Source of the DNA: Phycisphaerae bacterium RAS1
Lineage (GTDB): Bacteria; Planctomycetota; Phycisphaerae; UBA1845; Fen-1342
Direction: 5' to 3'
Length of the DNA: 64,000 nt
Assembly (NCBI GenBank): GCA_007859745.1
Contig: SMLU01000002.1
Span: forward strand, 302,942 to 366,941
Below, one piece after another: positions 45,362 to 53,839 of this stretch. Positions within the stretch are counted from its first letter, which is position 1. Each line of letters starts with the position of its first letter. The translations under genes and the position numbers were made by a program. Under the pieces are notes generated by a model, which was not told the origin of the DNA, did not search any database, and saw nothing but the letters and a program-made list of their open reading frames with translations.

Positions 45362-46216
45362 ATGCCGTTCGCTGAAATCCAATCCGAGCGCGCCGCAAGC
45401 GTCTACCTACCGGAGCCGGCGGACGTGCTCGCCGTCAAACCTCTGACCGCGCTCGAAACCCAGTACGATCTGCAGTTGCAGAGCGGCGAGCCGCTTTGCC
45501 ACGCACCCGGACAGTTCGTTCAAGTCTCGATCTTCGGCGTTGGCGAGTGCCCGATCTCGATCTGCTCGTCGCCCACGCGGCCGCGGACGTTTCAACTGAC
45601 GGTCCGGCGCGTCGGCGAGGTGACCAGCGCGATACACACACTGAAAGCCGGTGACCAGGTCGGCATTCGCGGCCCGCTCGGTCGCGGATTCGATGTCGAG
45701 GCGCTGCACGGCCATGACATGCTGATCGTCGCCGGCGGATGCGCCCTTGCCCCGGCCCGCTCGCTGATTCACTACATCCTCGATCGCCGCGGTTCGTTTG
45801 GCGAGTTTCACCTGCTTTACGGCGCGCGCGCCCCGGCCGAGCTGCTCTTCCGCGACGAGTTGGACCAGTGGCAGGCCGATCGCGAGGTGAACTGCCTGGT
45901 CACCGTGGATCGTGGTGATCCAACCTGGACCGGTAACACCGGCGTCGTCACGCGCCTGTTCTACAAGCTGCCCCCGCTCGATCCGGCCCGCACAAAGGTC
46001 GCGGTCATCGGGCCGCCGGTGATGTTCAAGTTCGTCATGCTGGAGCTGGTCGCCCGCCGCATTCCGCAAAGGAACATCTTCTGCTCGCTGGAGCGCCGCA
46101 TGAAGTGCGGCGTCGGCAAGTGCGGCCACTGCCAGGTCAATCATCTGTACGCATGTTTGGACGGCCCGGTGTTTTCCTACGACGAGATTGCGGCCGTCCG
46201 GGAGGCGATCGAATGA
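45362..46216 (+). CDS. Group 3b [NiFe]-hydrogenase gamma subunit (FAD/NAD(P)-binding)
   Basis: 284 residues; ATG 45362 with GGAG eight bases upstream. A ferredoxin-NADP-reductase-like protein that passes electrons between the hydrogenase clusters and NAD(P). FAD site: APGQFVQVSIFGVGECPISI and SSPTRPR; NAD(P) site: LIVAGGCALAPARSLIHYIL. Near the C-terminus MKCGVGKCGHCQVNHLYAC gives four Cys for a [2Fe-2S] cluster. 4-base overlap with the small subunit. Confidence 0.92.
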   Translation: MPFAEIQSERAASVYLPEPADVLAVKPLTALETQYDLQLQSGEPLCHAPGQFVQVSIFGVGECPISICSSPTRPRTFQLTVRRVGEVTSAIHTLKAGDQVGIRGPLGRGFDVEALHGHDMLIVAGGCALAPARSLIHYILDRRGSFGEFHLLYGARAPAELLFRDELDQWQADREVNCLVTVDRGDPTWTGNTGVVTRLFYKLPPLDPARTKVAVIGPPVMFKFVMLELVARRIPQRNIFCSLERRMKCGVGKCGHCQVNHLYACLDGPVFSYDEIAAVREAIE

Positions 46217-47031
46217 TCTCCGCGCCCGAGCGATTCTGCCCCACGCCGCAGGCGGAGCAACTCCCGGCCCCGAGCGCCGGGCCGACCGCCAAGCCGAGAA
46301 TCGCGATATTCAGCCTGACGAGCTGCGAAGGATGCTCACTGGCGATCCTCGAGCTGGAGGACGAGCTGCTGGCCATTCTCGGCGCCGTGGAAATCGTCAA
46401 CTTCCGCGAGGGCATGAGCGAGCGCGCCTGGGATATCGACATCGGCTTCGTCGACGGCGCCGTCTCGACGCCGCACGACGAGCAGCAAATCCGCCGCCTG
46501 CGCGAGCATTGCAAGACGCTCGTGGCGATCGGCGCCTGCGCCTGCCTGGGCGGAGTGAACACCCTGAAGAATCACCAGAGCGAGGAGGCCTACCGTCGCT
46601 ACGTCTACGGTGACCGCGCCCGCCTGTTCCCGACGCTCGCCGCCCAACCGCTGTCGGCGGTCGTGAAAGTGGATTACGAGCTGCCCGGCTGCCCGATGAC
46701 CAACGAGGAGTTCCTCCGCTTCGTGAAGTGCATGCTCGCCGGCCGGCCTTTCAAGCTGCCCAACTACGCTGTGTGCGTCGAGTGCAAGCGCCGCGGAATT
46801 CTCTGCCGCTATGAATCCGGAGACATCTGCCTCGGGCCGGTGGCGCGAGCCGGCTGCGACGCGATCTGCCCGCAGTACGGCACGGCCTGCGAAGCCTGCC
46901 GCGGAATCGTCAGCGACGAGGCGCTCGCAGCGCTCGGCCGCAACATGCGCGAGCGCTACGACGTGCCGCTCGACGACGTGGTCGCCAGCCTGCGGCTCTT
47001 CGGCGCGAGTCAGAAAGGAGAGCTGCCGTGA
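46213..47031 (+). CDS. Group 3b [NiFe]-hydrogenase delta (small) subunit
   Basis: 272 residues, begins MISAPERFCP. Small subunit of the hydrogenase: holds the proximal [4Fe-4S] cluster at SLTSCEGCSLAILE (Cys38, Cys41), then IGACACLGG and a Pro/Cys-rich region ELPGCPMTNEEF. Also a C-terminal cluster set CVECKRRGILC, CLGPVARAGCDAICP, CEACRGIV. No Tat signal, so cytoplasmic, as expected for group 3. Ends in a GTGA overlap with the large subunit. Confidence 0.93.
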   Translation: MISAPERFCPTPQAEQLPAPSAGPTAKPRIAIFSLTSCEGCSLAILELEDELLAILGAVEIVNFREGMSERAWDIDIGFVDGAVSTPHDEQQIRRLREHCKTLVAIGACACLGGVNTLKNHQSEEAYRRYVYGDRARLFPTLAAQPLSAVVKVDYELPGCPMTNEEFLRFVKCMLAGRPFKLPNYAVCVECKRRGILCRYESGDICLGPVARAGCDAICPQYGTACEACRGIVSDEALAALGRNMRERYDVPLDDVVASLRLFGASQKGELP

Positions 47032-48542
47032 AGCGCGACGATCCATCGCCGAAGAAGGGCGACGGCGCCTCCGGCCCGGTCACGATCGAAGTGCACGAGG
47101 TCACGCGCGTCGAGGGCCACGGCAGCATCAGCGTCCGGCTCGACGACGGCGAGATCACGAAGCTCGAATTGCAGATCATCGAAAGCCCGCGGTTCTTCGA
47201 GGCCTTTCTGCGCGGCCGGCGCTACGACGAAGTCCCGCACATCACCGGCCGCGTCTGCGGCATCTGCTCCGTCGGCCACACCACCGCCGCGACCAAGGCG
47301 ATCGAGGCGGCCTGCGGCATCGCACCGAGCGAGCAGACGCTGCGGCTGCGCAAGCTGATCCTGATGGGCGAGGAAATTCAGAGTCACGTGCTGCACCTGT
47401 ACTTCCTCGCGGCTCCCGATTTTCTGGGCGTCGGGTCGGTCATCCCGCTTGCGAAAACTCACCCGGACGTCGTCAAGCGCGCCCTGCGAATGAAAAAGCT
47501 CGCCAACGACCTGTGCCGCATCGTCGGCGGACGCCACATTCATCCCATCGCTTATCACGTGGGCGGCTTCTCGCACTGGCCGAAGATTGATGAGTTGCGC
47601 GAAATGAAGCAGCGGCTGGAAACAGCCCGCGCCGATCTCGAAGAAACCGCGGCGCTCTTCTCCAGGCTGGCCGTGCCGGAGCTGCATAGAGATACCGAGT
47701 ACCTGTCGCTCACTGACACAGGCGGAAAACAACCACGGAGACACGGAGGCACGGAGAAAGACGAACGTGCGGGGACTGGGCCTGGTGACATCGATCCCGT
47801 TCGAGGCTCGCGCAGAAAAGAGCGCCAGTCCGAAGAGCAAGACACGCCGCTCCCTCATTCTCCGTGTCTCCGTGACTCCGTGGTTGGATTTTCCGGCGAG
47901 TACGCCTTCTACGACGGCGACCTGGTTTCGACGCGCGACCCGCGGCCGACGCCCGTGGCCGACTATCGGCGGCGCGTCATTGAGGACGTGGTCGCGCACT
48001 CCGCCGCCAAGCACTGCCGCTCGCCGCATTCGCCCACGTTCGCGGTCGGCGCGCTGGCGCGCTTCAACAACAACCACGCGCAGCTCCACCCGGCGGCGCG
48101 GCGCGTGGCCGAGGCGCTCGGCCTGAAGGCGCCTTGCGACAATCCGTTCCACAACAACACCGCGCAGCTCGTCGAAACGGTGCACTGCATGGAAACGGCG
48201 ATCAGCCTGATCGACGCCCTGCTCGCTGACCCGCCGCGACCCGAGCCGCGCGTCCAGCCGACCCGCTTCGCCCGCGGCGTCGGAGCCGCCGAAGTTCCGC
48301 GCGGCGTCCTGTTCCACGAATACACGCTGGACGACAAGGGCCGCGTGGCGGAGGCGAACCTGATAATTCCGACAGGCCAGAACCTGGCGAACATCGAGGC
48401 CGACATGCGCGCGATCGTGCCGCAGATGCTGGGGCAGGGCGCCGAAAAGGACCAGATTCAGCAGCGGCTGGAGATGCTGGTGCGCGCCTATGACCCGTGC
48501 ATCTCGTGCGCAACGCACTTTCTGGATATCGAGTGGGTGTGA
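47028..48542 (+). CDS. Group 3b [NiFe]-hydrogenase alpha (large) subunit with in-frame insert
   Basis: 504 residues, GTG start overlapping the small-subunit stop by 4 bases, with AAAGGAG upstream. Catalytic subunit. Ni-Fe ligands: L1 RVCGICSVGH (Cys77, Cys80) and L2 DPCISCATH (Cys491, Cys494, His497), followed by a 7-residue C-terminal extension that the protease removes. TRVEGHGS at the start fits group 3. Residues about 231-289 (GGKQPRRHGG ... VVGFS) are absent from the family and are coded by an inverted-repeat element; the frame resumes at EYAFYDGD. No Sec codon is present at the ligand sites. Confidence 0.92.
   Translation: MKRDDPSPKKGDGASGPVTIEVHEVTRVEGHGSISVRLDDGEITKLELQIIESPRFFEAFLRGRRYDEVPHITGRVCGICSVGHTTAATKAIEAACGIAPSEQTLRLRKLILMGEEIQSHVLHLYFLAAPDFLGVGSVIPLAKTHPDVVKRALRMKKLANDLCRIVGGRHIHPIAYHVGGFSHWPKIDELREMKQRLETARADLEETAALFSRLAVPELHRDTEYLSLTDTGGKQPRRHGGTEKDERAGTGPGDIDPVRGSRRKERQSEEQDTPLPHSPCLRDSVVGFSGEYAFYDGDLVSTRDPRPTPVADYRRRVIEDVVAHSAAKHCRSPHSPTFAVGALARFNNNHAQLHPAARRVAEALGLKAPCDNPFHNNTAQLVETVHCMETAISLIDALLADPPRPEPRVQPTRFARGVGAAEVPRGVLFHEYTLDDKGRVAEANLIIPTGQNLANIEADMRAIVPQMLGQGAEKDQIQQRLEMLVRAYDPCISCATHFLDIEWV
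47721..47896. repeat. 175-base inverted-repeat element inside alpha subunit gene
   Basis: Arm at 47721-47758 (GCGGAAAACAACCACGGAG and on) mirrored at 47856-47896 (ATTCTCCGTGTCTCCGTGAC and on). About 38-base arms, 97-base middle. The repeated CACGGAG blocks match the CTCTGTGCC arm at 26350. Confidence 0.85.
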
Positions 48543-48543
48543 A

Positions 48544-49170
48544 ATGAGGGAGCAGGGAACAGGCGGCCGGGAACAGACGGTGCTGGGCGCCGGGCGTTCG
48601 GCGCACGGGGCGGCGCTGATCATCGGTTGCGGCCGGCGCCATCGATGCGACGATCAAATCGGCCTGCTCGTCGCCGAGCACGTCGTGGCGAGCGCACCAC
48701 CCAACACAACTACGCTGTCTTCCGAAGCCCCCGGCCCCGACCTCCTCGCCGAGCTGACTGGAATGGAGCTGCTCATCGTCATCGACGCCGCTCAGGCTGC
48801 GCCCTCGCTGCCCCTCGGAGCCTGGCGGCGATTTTCGCTGGATGCCGTCGACCCGGCCCTGCTCCACAGCGTCGGGCCTCTCAGCCCGTCGCCGCTCTCG
48901 GAGCGCACGCCGATGCTCCGTCGGACGCGGATGTCCGACGCTACGGCGCATGCCGCGCCGCACGCGCTGGGCGTCGCCGACGCGCTCGAACTCGGTGAGA
49001 CGCTCGGCCTGCTCCCGCCCGACGTCTGGGTCTACGCCGTCGCCGGTGTGAACTTCGGCTATGGCGATGAACTGAGCGACGGATTGAAGGCCGTGATCGA
49101 TCAGGTTGCCGACGCCATTGGCCGTGATCTGGCTCGCTGGCAACGCGCGCGGAGCGTATCGCATGCATGA
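48544..49170 (+). CDS. Hydrogenase maturation endopeptidase (HyaD/HybD/HoxM-type) with inserts
   Basis: 208 residues; starts one base after the alpha stop. Nickel-dependent protease removing the C-terminus of the alpha subunit. Family signs: LIIGCGRRHRCDDQIGLLVA (the usual GNPLRGDDGVG loop, altered but with the Asp pair), LLIVIDAAQ and HALGVADALELGETLG (His of the active site). N-terminal residues 1-24 (REQGTGGREQTVLGAG) and residues about 109-135 (VGPLSPSPLSERTPMLRR and on) are repeat-derived and not in the family. The C-terminal VYAVAGVNFGYGDELSD is intact. 8-base overlap with hypA. Confidence 0.82.
   Translation: MREQGTGGREQTVLGAGRSAHGAALIIGCGRRHRCDDQIGLLVAEHVVASAPPNTTTLSSEAPGPDLLAELTGMELLIVIDAAQAAPSLPLGAWRRFSLDAVDPALLHSVGPLSPSPLSERTPMLRRTRMSDATAHAAPHALGVADALELGETLGLLPPDVWVYAVAGVNFGYGDELSDGLKAVIDQVADAIGRDLARWQRARSVSHA
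48867..48946. repeat. Repeat-derived insert in protease gene
   Basis: CGTCGGACGCGGATGTCCGACG palindrome (48919-48940) followed by CTACGG, plus a piece of the CGCCGATGCTCC arm (about 48908-48918). Two families meet inside the frame. Confidence 0.7.
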
Positions 49171-49540
49171 GCTCGCGATAGCCCAACAGCTTGTCGAACT
49201 CGCCGGCGAGCACGCGCGCCGCGCCGGCGCGCGGCGCGTCACGCGGCTGAACTGCCGCATCGGCGCGCTGCGGCGACTTGAGAGCGACCTGATGAGCAGC
49301 GCCTTCGAAATCGCCCGCGCCGGCACGGCATGCGAAGAAGCCGAGCTGGTGGTCGAATGCGTGCCGATCCGCGCCCGCTGCCCGATCTGCGCACAGGTGT
49401 TTGCGGTCGCGGATTGGAACTGGCGCTGCCCGGATTGCGCAGTTGAGGGCGAGCCGCTTCCGGGTGGCGACGAACTCGAGCTGATCTCCATCGACGCGGA
49501 CAACGAACTCACCCCCGGCGCCGCGGAGCACGAATCATGA
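49163..49540 (+). CDS. hypA: Hydrogenase nickel-insertion protein HypA
   Basis: 125 residues. Starts MHELAIAQQLVELA; His2 is the nickel ligand. Zinc site CPIC...CPDC. It delivers nickel to the large subunit together with HypB. Overlaps the protease gene by 8 bases and hypB by 4. I see no insert in this gene. Confidence 0.94.
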   Translation: MHELAIAQQLVELAGEHARRAGARRVTRLNCRIGALRRLESDLMSSAFEIARAGTACEEAELVVECVPIRARCPICAQVFAVADWNWRCPDCAVEGEPLPGGDELELISIDADNELTPGAAEHES

Positions 49541-50232
49541 ACGTCCCCATCGTCCGCAAAGTGCTCGAAAAAAACGACGCGGCCGCCGCGCAGAATCGCG
49601 AGCGCTTCGACCGCCTCGGCCTGACCTGCGTTGACCTGCTCGGCGGCGCGGGCAGCGGCAAGACGGCCCTGCTCGAGGCCGTGCTGCCGATCCTGACGCG
49701 CAACCTCCGCGTCGCCGTTCTCGAAGGCGATATCGCCACGACCCGCGACGCCGAGCGCATCGCCGCCCTGGGCGTGCCGGTCGTGCAACTTACGACTGAG
49801 GGCGGCTGCCACCTCACCGCGCCCCACGTGCAGCGAGCGCTGGGTGAGCTGACGCTCGACGAGCTCGACCTGCTCATCATCGAAAACGTCGGCAACCCCA
49901 TCTGTCCGGCGAATTTCGCCCTCGGCGAGCACGCCCGCGTCGCGCTCCTGAGCGTGGCCGAAGGCGACGACAAGCCCGCCAAGTACCCGCTGCTGTTTCG
50001 CGGGGCCGACCTGGTTGTCATCAGCAAGTGCGATCTGCTGCCGCACGTCGATTTCAACCTGGCCGCGGCGAAGACGGACCTGCGGCGTGTGAACGCCGCT
50101 GCCCCGCTGCTCGAAACCAGCGCCCGCTGCGGGACAGGCATTGACCGGCTGGCCGCCTGGCTGGCCCATCTCGTAGGGTCCGCTCTGCGGATCGATGCGG
50201 CAGGGTCCGCTGTGCGGACCAATCGCAAATAA
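49537..50232 (+). CDS. hypB: Hydrogenase nickel-incorporation GTPase HypB
   Basis: 231 residues, last gene of the operon. P-loop GGAGSGKT (36-43), EGDIATTRDAERIA, TTEGGCHLTAPHV, ENVGNPICPANF and ISKCDLLPH. GTPase that loads nickel with HypA. No His-rich N-terminus. The final 18 residues (SALRIDAAGSAVRTNRK) come from the GTCCGC repeat that continues past the stop, so the normal C-terminus has been replaced. Its family core ends about ETSARCGTGIDRLAAWL. Confidence 0.92.
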   Translation: MNVPIVRKVLEKNDAAAAQNRERFDRLGLTCVDLLGGAGSGKTALLEAVLPILTRNLRVAVLEGDIATTRDAERIAALGVPVVQLTTEGGCHLTAPHVQRALGELTLDELDLLIIENVGNPICPANFALGEHARVALLSVAEGDDKPAKYPLLFRGADLVVISKCDLLPHVDFNLAAAKTDLRRVNAAAPLLETSARCGTGIDRLAAWLAHLVGSALRIDAAGSAVRTNRK

Positions 50233-50296
50233 GCAACACACGAGGGTCCGCACAGCGGACCCGACACGAGCGGTCCGCACAGCGGACCCTACAGGA
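50173..50296. repeat. GGGTCCGC(N)GCGGACC repeats at hypB 3' end
   Basis: Four copies of a GGTCCGCTNTGCGGA-type palindrome (about 50177, 50203, 50243, 50271), alternating orientation, spanning the hypB stop and ending nine bases before malic enzyme's start. Confidence 0.8.
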
Positions 50297-50304
50297 GTCC
50301 GAAC

Positions 50305-52029
50305 GTGTCCACTATGATGGCCCGACCGATGGCCGAACCCCGAACCGAACCACCGCTCTGCGGCGCCGCCATGCTGCGCGACCCGCGCCTGAACAAGGAC
50401 GCCGCCTTCACCATGCCCGAGCGCGACCTGCTCGGCCTGCACGGCCGCCTCCCGCCGGGCGTGATGTCCATGGAGCAACAGGTCGCTCTCGAACTCGAGC
50501 ACCTCCGCTCCAAGCGCGACGACCTCGAGAAATTCATCGGACTGATCGCGCTGCAGGACCGCAACGAAACGCTTTTCTACCGCCTGCTCATCGAAAACCT
50601 GAACGAGCTGATGCCGATCGTCTACACCCCCACGGTCGGCCACGCCTGCCAGCAGTACAGCCACATCTTCCGCCGCCCGCGCGGGCTGTGGATCACGCCC
50701 GACGACATCGATCGCATCCCGCAGGTGCTGCGAAACGTGCACGATCCCGAGCGCATTCGCATGATCGTCGTGACCGACAACGAGCGCATCCTGGGCCTGG
50801 GCGACCAGGGCTGCGGCGGCATGGGAATCCCGGTCGGCAAGCTGATGATCTACTGCGCCGGCGCCGGCATCGACCCCGCCCGCTGCCTGCCCATCAGCCT
50901 CGACGTCGGCACCAACAACGCCGAGCTGCTGCGCGACCCGTACTACATGGGCTATCGCCAGCGGCGGCTGCGCGACGCGGCGTATGACAACTTCATCGAG
51001 GCGTTTGTCGAGGGCGTGCTGGAGGTCTTCCCGCGGGCGCTTCTGCAATGGGAGGACTTCCACAAGAACAACGCCTTCACGCTGCTCGACCGCTACCACA
51101 AGCGCATCACCAGCTTCAACGACGACATCCAGGGAACCGCCGCCGTCGTCCTCGCCGGCATCTGCTCCGCGCTGCGCATCACCGGCGGCAAGCTGAGCCA
51201 GCAGCGCATCGTCACCGCCGGCGGCGGCGCCGCGGGCGTGGGCATCGGCCGGCTGATCCGCTCGGCGATGAAGAACGATGGCGCCGACCTGAGCGCCATT
51301 CGCGCCGCCCAGGCGTTCACCGACAGCGAAGGCCTGATCCACGAGGCGCGCGAAATTCGCGACGCGCACAAGAAGGAGTTCGCCCTGTCGCGCGACGCCA
51401 TGCAGCATTACGGCTTCAAGGCTGACGGGCCGTTTGACCTGCTCGAAACCGTCCGTCGCGTGCGACCCACGATCCTGATCGGCACCACCGCCGAGCCCGG
51501 TCTCTTCACCGAGCCGATCATTCGTGCCATGGCCGAGCACTGCGACCGGCCGATCGTGCTGGCCCTCAGCAACCCGACCATCAAGTGCGAATGCACGCCG
51601 GAGGAAGCCCTCCGCTGGACCGACGGCCGCGCCATCGTCGCCACCGGCAGCCCGTTCGAGCCGGTGGTCTACAAGGGCAAGACGTACGAGATCGGCCAGG
51701 GCAACAACGCCTTCATCTTCCCCGGCGTCGGCCTGGGCTGCATTCTGGCCGAGGCCCGCGAAGTGAGCGACCAGATGTTCATCGCCGCCGCCGACACCCT
51801 CGCTCAGTGCATCAGCCCCGAACGCCTCGCCGCCGGCGCGGTCTATCCGCCGGTGTCCGCCCTGCGAAACGTCAGCGGTCGCATTGCGGCGGCGGTGATC
51901 CGCGTGGCGCGGGACATGCAGATCGGCCGGATGATCCGCGACGACCTGGTCGAGCCGCTGGTTCGCAAGTGCATGTGGTTCCCGGAGTACCCGGTTTTCG
52001 ACGGCGCGAGCGCCGCGAAGTCGAAGTAG
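50305..52029 (+). CDS. maeA: NAD-dependent malic enzyme (oxaloacetate-decarboxylating)
   Basis: 574 residues. Converts malate to pyruvate, CO2 and NADH. Malic N-terminal domain: [29 protein letters not shown] and [23 protein letters not shown] domain: [32 protein letters not shown] and [17 protein letters not shown]. Long form (about 570) fits the NAD-linked SfcA/MaeA type. GTG 50305 with AGGAG seven bases upstream; ATG 50314 is an alternative. 72 bases after hypB. Confidence 0.94.
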   Translation: MSTMMARPMAEPRTEPPLCGAAMLRDPRLNKDAAFTMPERDLLGLHGRLPPGVMSMEQQVALELEHLRSKRDDLEKFIGLIALQDRNETLFYRLLIENLNELMPIVYTPTVGHACQQYSHIFRRPRGLWITPDDIDRIPQVLRNVHDPERIRMIVVTDNERILGLGDQGCGGMGIPVGKLMIYCAGAGIDPARCLPISLDVGTNNAELLRDPYYMGYRQRRLRDAAYDNFIEAFVEGVLEVFPRALLQWEDFHKNNAFTLLDRYHKRITSFNDDIQGTAAVVLAGICSALRITGGKLSQQRIVTAGGGAAGVGIGRLIRSAMKNDGADLSAIRAAQAFTDSEGLIHEAREIRDAHKKEFALSRDAMQHYGFKADGPFDLLETVRRVRPTILIGTTAEPGLFTEPIIRAMAEHCDRPIVLALSNPTIKCECTPEEALRWTDGRAIVATGSPFEPVVYKGKTYEIGQGNNAFIFPGVGLGCILAEAREVSDQMFIAAADTLAQCISPERLAAGAVYPPVSALRNVSGRIAAAVIRVARDMQIGRMIRDDLVEPLVRKCMWFPEYPVFDGASAAKSK

Positions 52030-52083
52030 CGGCCCGATCGCGCAGAATTCACTCCCTGGCGCGAGACAGGACCGGCGGCGTCT

Positions 52084-52183
52084 TTCCGAACCCGCCGCGC
52101 CAAGCGGCGGGTTGACTATCGTTTGCCATTGGCGCCCTACAGGCCTCTGACGTCACCTCGCCGCTTGGCGCGGCGGGTTCGGA
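52084..52183. repeat. GAACCCGCCGCGCC-family inverted repeat, copy 5
   Basis: Left arm TTCCGAACCCGCCGCGCCAA, right arm CTCGCCGCTTGGCGCGGCGG, spacer about 45 bases; between the malic enzyme and accD genes. Confidence 0.85.
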
Positions 52184-52290
52184 TGGAGTGTCTCTCGTGC
52201 GAGAAGCGCCTGGTGCGAGAATCCCTTCTCGCACCCACCCCATTTCACCCCCCCTGCCCCGCGCGATATCATCCCCCAACGGAGCAGAGC

Positions 52291-53124
52291 ATGGCCGAAT
52301 CCCCGGCGCCGCATCGTCGTAATGTCGAAGTCCCTGAGGGTCTGTGGATCCGCTGCACGCAATGCACGGCGATGATCTACCGACGAATTCTCGAGGAAGA
52401 GCTGCACGTCTGTCCGGAGTGCCAGTATCACTACCGGATTGACGCCCGCACCCGGATCAACCAGCTCAACGACCCCGGCACCTTCGAGGAGTTCCTGGCG
52501 GGCCTCGAATCCACCGATCCGCTCGAATTCACCGACCGCATCAGCTACAAGGAGCGACTCGAAGGCGTCAAAGCCGAGAGCAACGAGTCCGAGGCGGTGG
52601 TCGTCGGCAAGGGCTTCATCAAGGGCCGGCCGGTCATCATGGGCGTGATGAACCCCTTTTTCATCATGGGCTCGATGGGCTCGGTCGTCGGCGAAAAAGT
52701 CACCGCCGCCGCCGAGCGAGCCGCTGCGGAAAACCTGCCCTTCGTGATGGTCACGGCCAGCGGCGGGGCGCGCATGATGGAAGGCATGGTCTCGCTGGTG
52801 CAGATGGCCAAGACCTCCGCCGCCATCGCCAAGCTCGACGACGCCGGCGGCCTGTACATCGTCATCATGACCGACCCGACTACGGCGGGCGTCGCGGCCA
52901 GCTTCGCGTTTCTGGGCGACGTGACAATCGCCGAGCCGGGCGCGCTGATCGGCTTCGCCGGTCCGCGCGTCATCGCCAACACCATCAAGGCCACGCTTCC
53001 GGAGGGCTTTCAGCGGGCGGAATTCATGAAGGAGCACGGCTTCATCGACCGCATCGTCCATCGCCGCGACCTGCGCAGCGAGATTGCGCGCGTCATTGAC
53101 TACTGCAAGCCGGCCCGCGTGTAG
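52291..53124 (+). CDS. accD: Acetyl-CoA carboxylase carboxyltransferase beta subunit
   Basis: 277 residues. Transfers the carboxyl group from biotin to acetyl-CoA for fatty-acid synthesis. Zinc finger near the start (CTQC ... CPEC), then GFIKGRPVIMGVMNPFFIMGS, VTASGGARMMEGMVSLVQMA and IGFAGPRVIANTIKATLPEG. Complete. Starts ATG 52291 with GGAGC upstream. accA is not in the window. Confidence 0.95.
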   Translation: MAESPAPHRRNVEVPEGLWIRCTQCTAMIYRRILEEELHVCPECQYHYRIDARTRINQLNDPGTFEEFLAGLESTDPLEFTDRISYKERLEGVKAESNESEAVVVGKGFIKGRPVIMGVMNPFFIMGSMGSVVGEKVTAAAERAAAENLPFVMVTASGGARMMEGMVSLVQMAKTSAAIAKLDDAGGLYIVIMTDPTTAGVAASFAFLGDVTIAEPGALIGFAGPRVIANTIKATLPEGFQRAEFMKEHGFIDRIVHRRDLRSEIARVIDYCKPARV

Positions 53125-53305
53125 CGGAGTAGCCGATATCCCATAGCCGCCGCTTCCGTCCGAGCCGCGCGCGTAAGCAAGCGGTTCTTAAGCCTCCGCT
53201 CCCTGACGGTCGCGGCTCGGAAAGAGCGCCACGCTCGCGGCTCGGAAAGAACTCCACGGCCTCGGCTCCGAAAAAGCCCAGGGAGAGCCTCCAGGGAATC
53301 GTCCC

Positions 53306-53620
53306 TTGCTGACGTTGGCCGCTTTCACCATCGAGAGCTTCTTTCAGAAGCTCGGCCAGCCGCTCGTCCTGTTCGGCTTCGCCGGCCAGTTCGTCTTCAT
53401 GCTCCGCTTTGTGGTGCAGTGGCTCTCCTCCGAGCGCCGCGGCCGCAGCCATGTCCCGATCGGATTCTGGTATCTGAGTCTGGCGGGCGGGCTGATGCTG
53501 TTGATCTACGGCTGGCTGGATGAGGACCCGGTCATCATGGTGGGACAGGGGTTGGGCCTGGCGATCTACGTCCGCAACCTCATGCTCATTCACCGCGAGC
53601 GGGCACGCGGCAGCTTGTAG
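53306..53620 (+). CDS. Lipid A biosynthesis N-terminal (LAB_N) domain membrane protein
   Basis: 104 residues. Three membrane helices; GQFVFMLRFVVQWLSSERRG, VPIGFWYLSLAGGLMLLIYG and VGQGLGLAIYVRNLMLI are the LAB_N pattern. This small domain is found fused or next to lipid-A disaccharide or glycosyl enzymes. Function unproven. TTG start at 53306 with AGGGA upstream; a TTG at 53315 is possible. A 180-base upstream gap holds direct repeats CGCGGCTCGGAAAGA (about 53213 and 53238). Confidence 0.8.
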   Translation: MLTLAAFTIESFFQKLGQPLVLFGFAGQFVFMLRFVVQWLSSERRGRSHVPIGFWYLSLAGGLMLLIYGWLDEDPVIMVGQGLGLAIYVRNLMLIHRERARGSL

Positions 53621-53655
53621 CCGGCCGGCGGCCGGCGCCGCCGGCCAGGCCGTTT

Positions 53656-53756
53656 TTCCGAACCCGCCGCGCCAAGCGGCGGGTTGACGTCCCCGGCTGC
53701 CTGGGAGTCGATCGCTTACGATCGTCCAACCGCCGTCTGGCGCGGCAGGTTCGGAC
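53656..53756. repeat. GAACCCGCCGCGCC-family inverted repeat, copy 6
   Basis: Right arm altered (CCGCCGTCTGGCGCGGCAGG). It lies just upstream of tilS. Confidence 0.75.
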
Positions 53757-53839
53757 AGACATGCTCACCGAGACAACCCCACCCACGCGGTATACTGTCG
53801 CCGCCCACTGGCCGCGCCGCCGAACGAAAGGACGCCCAG

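Noticed and set aside
47028-48542. Selenocysteine in the hydrogenase large subunit
   Set aside because: Both metal-ligand motifs use TGC/TGT cysteine codons and there is no in-frame TGA.
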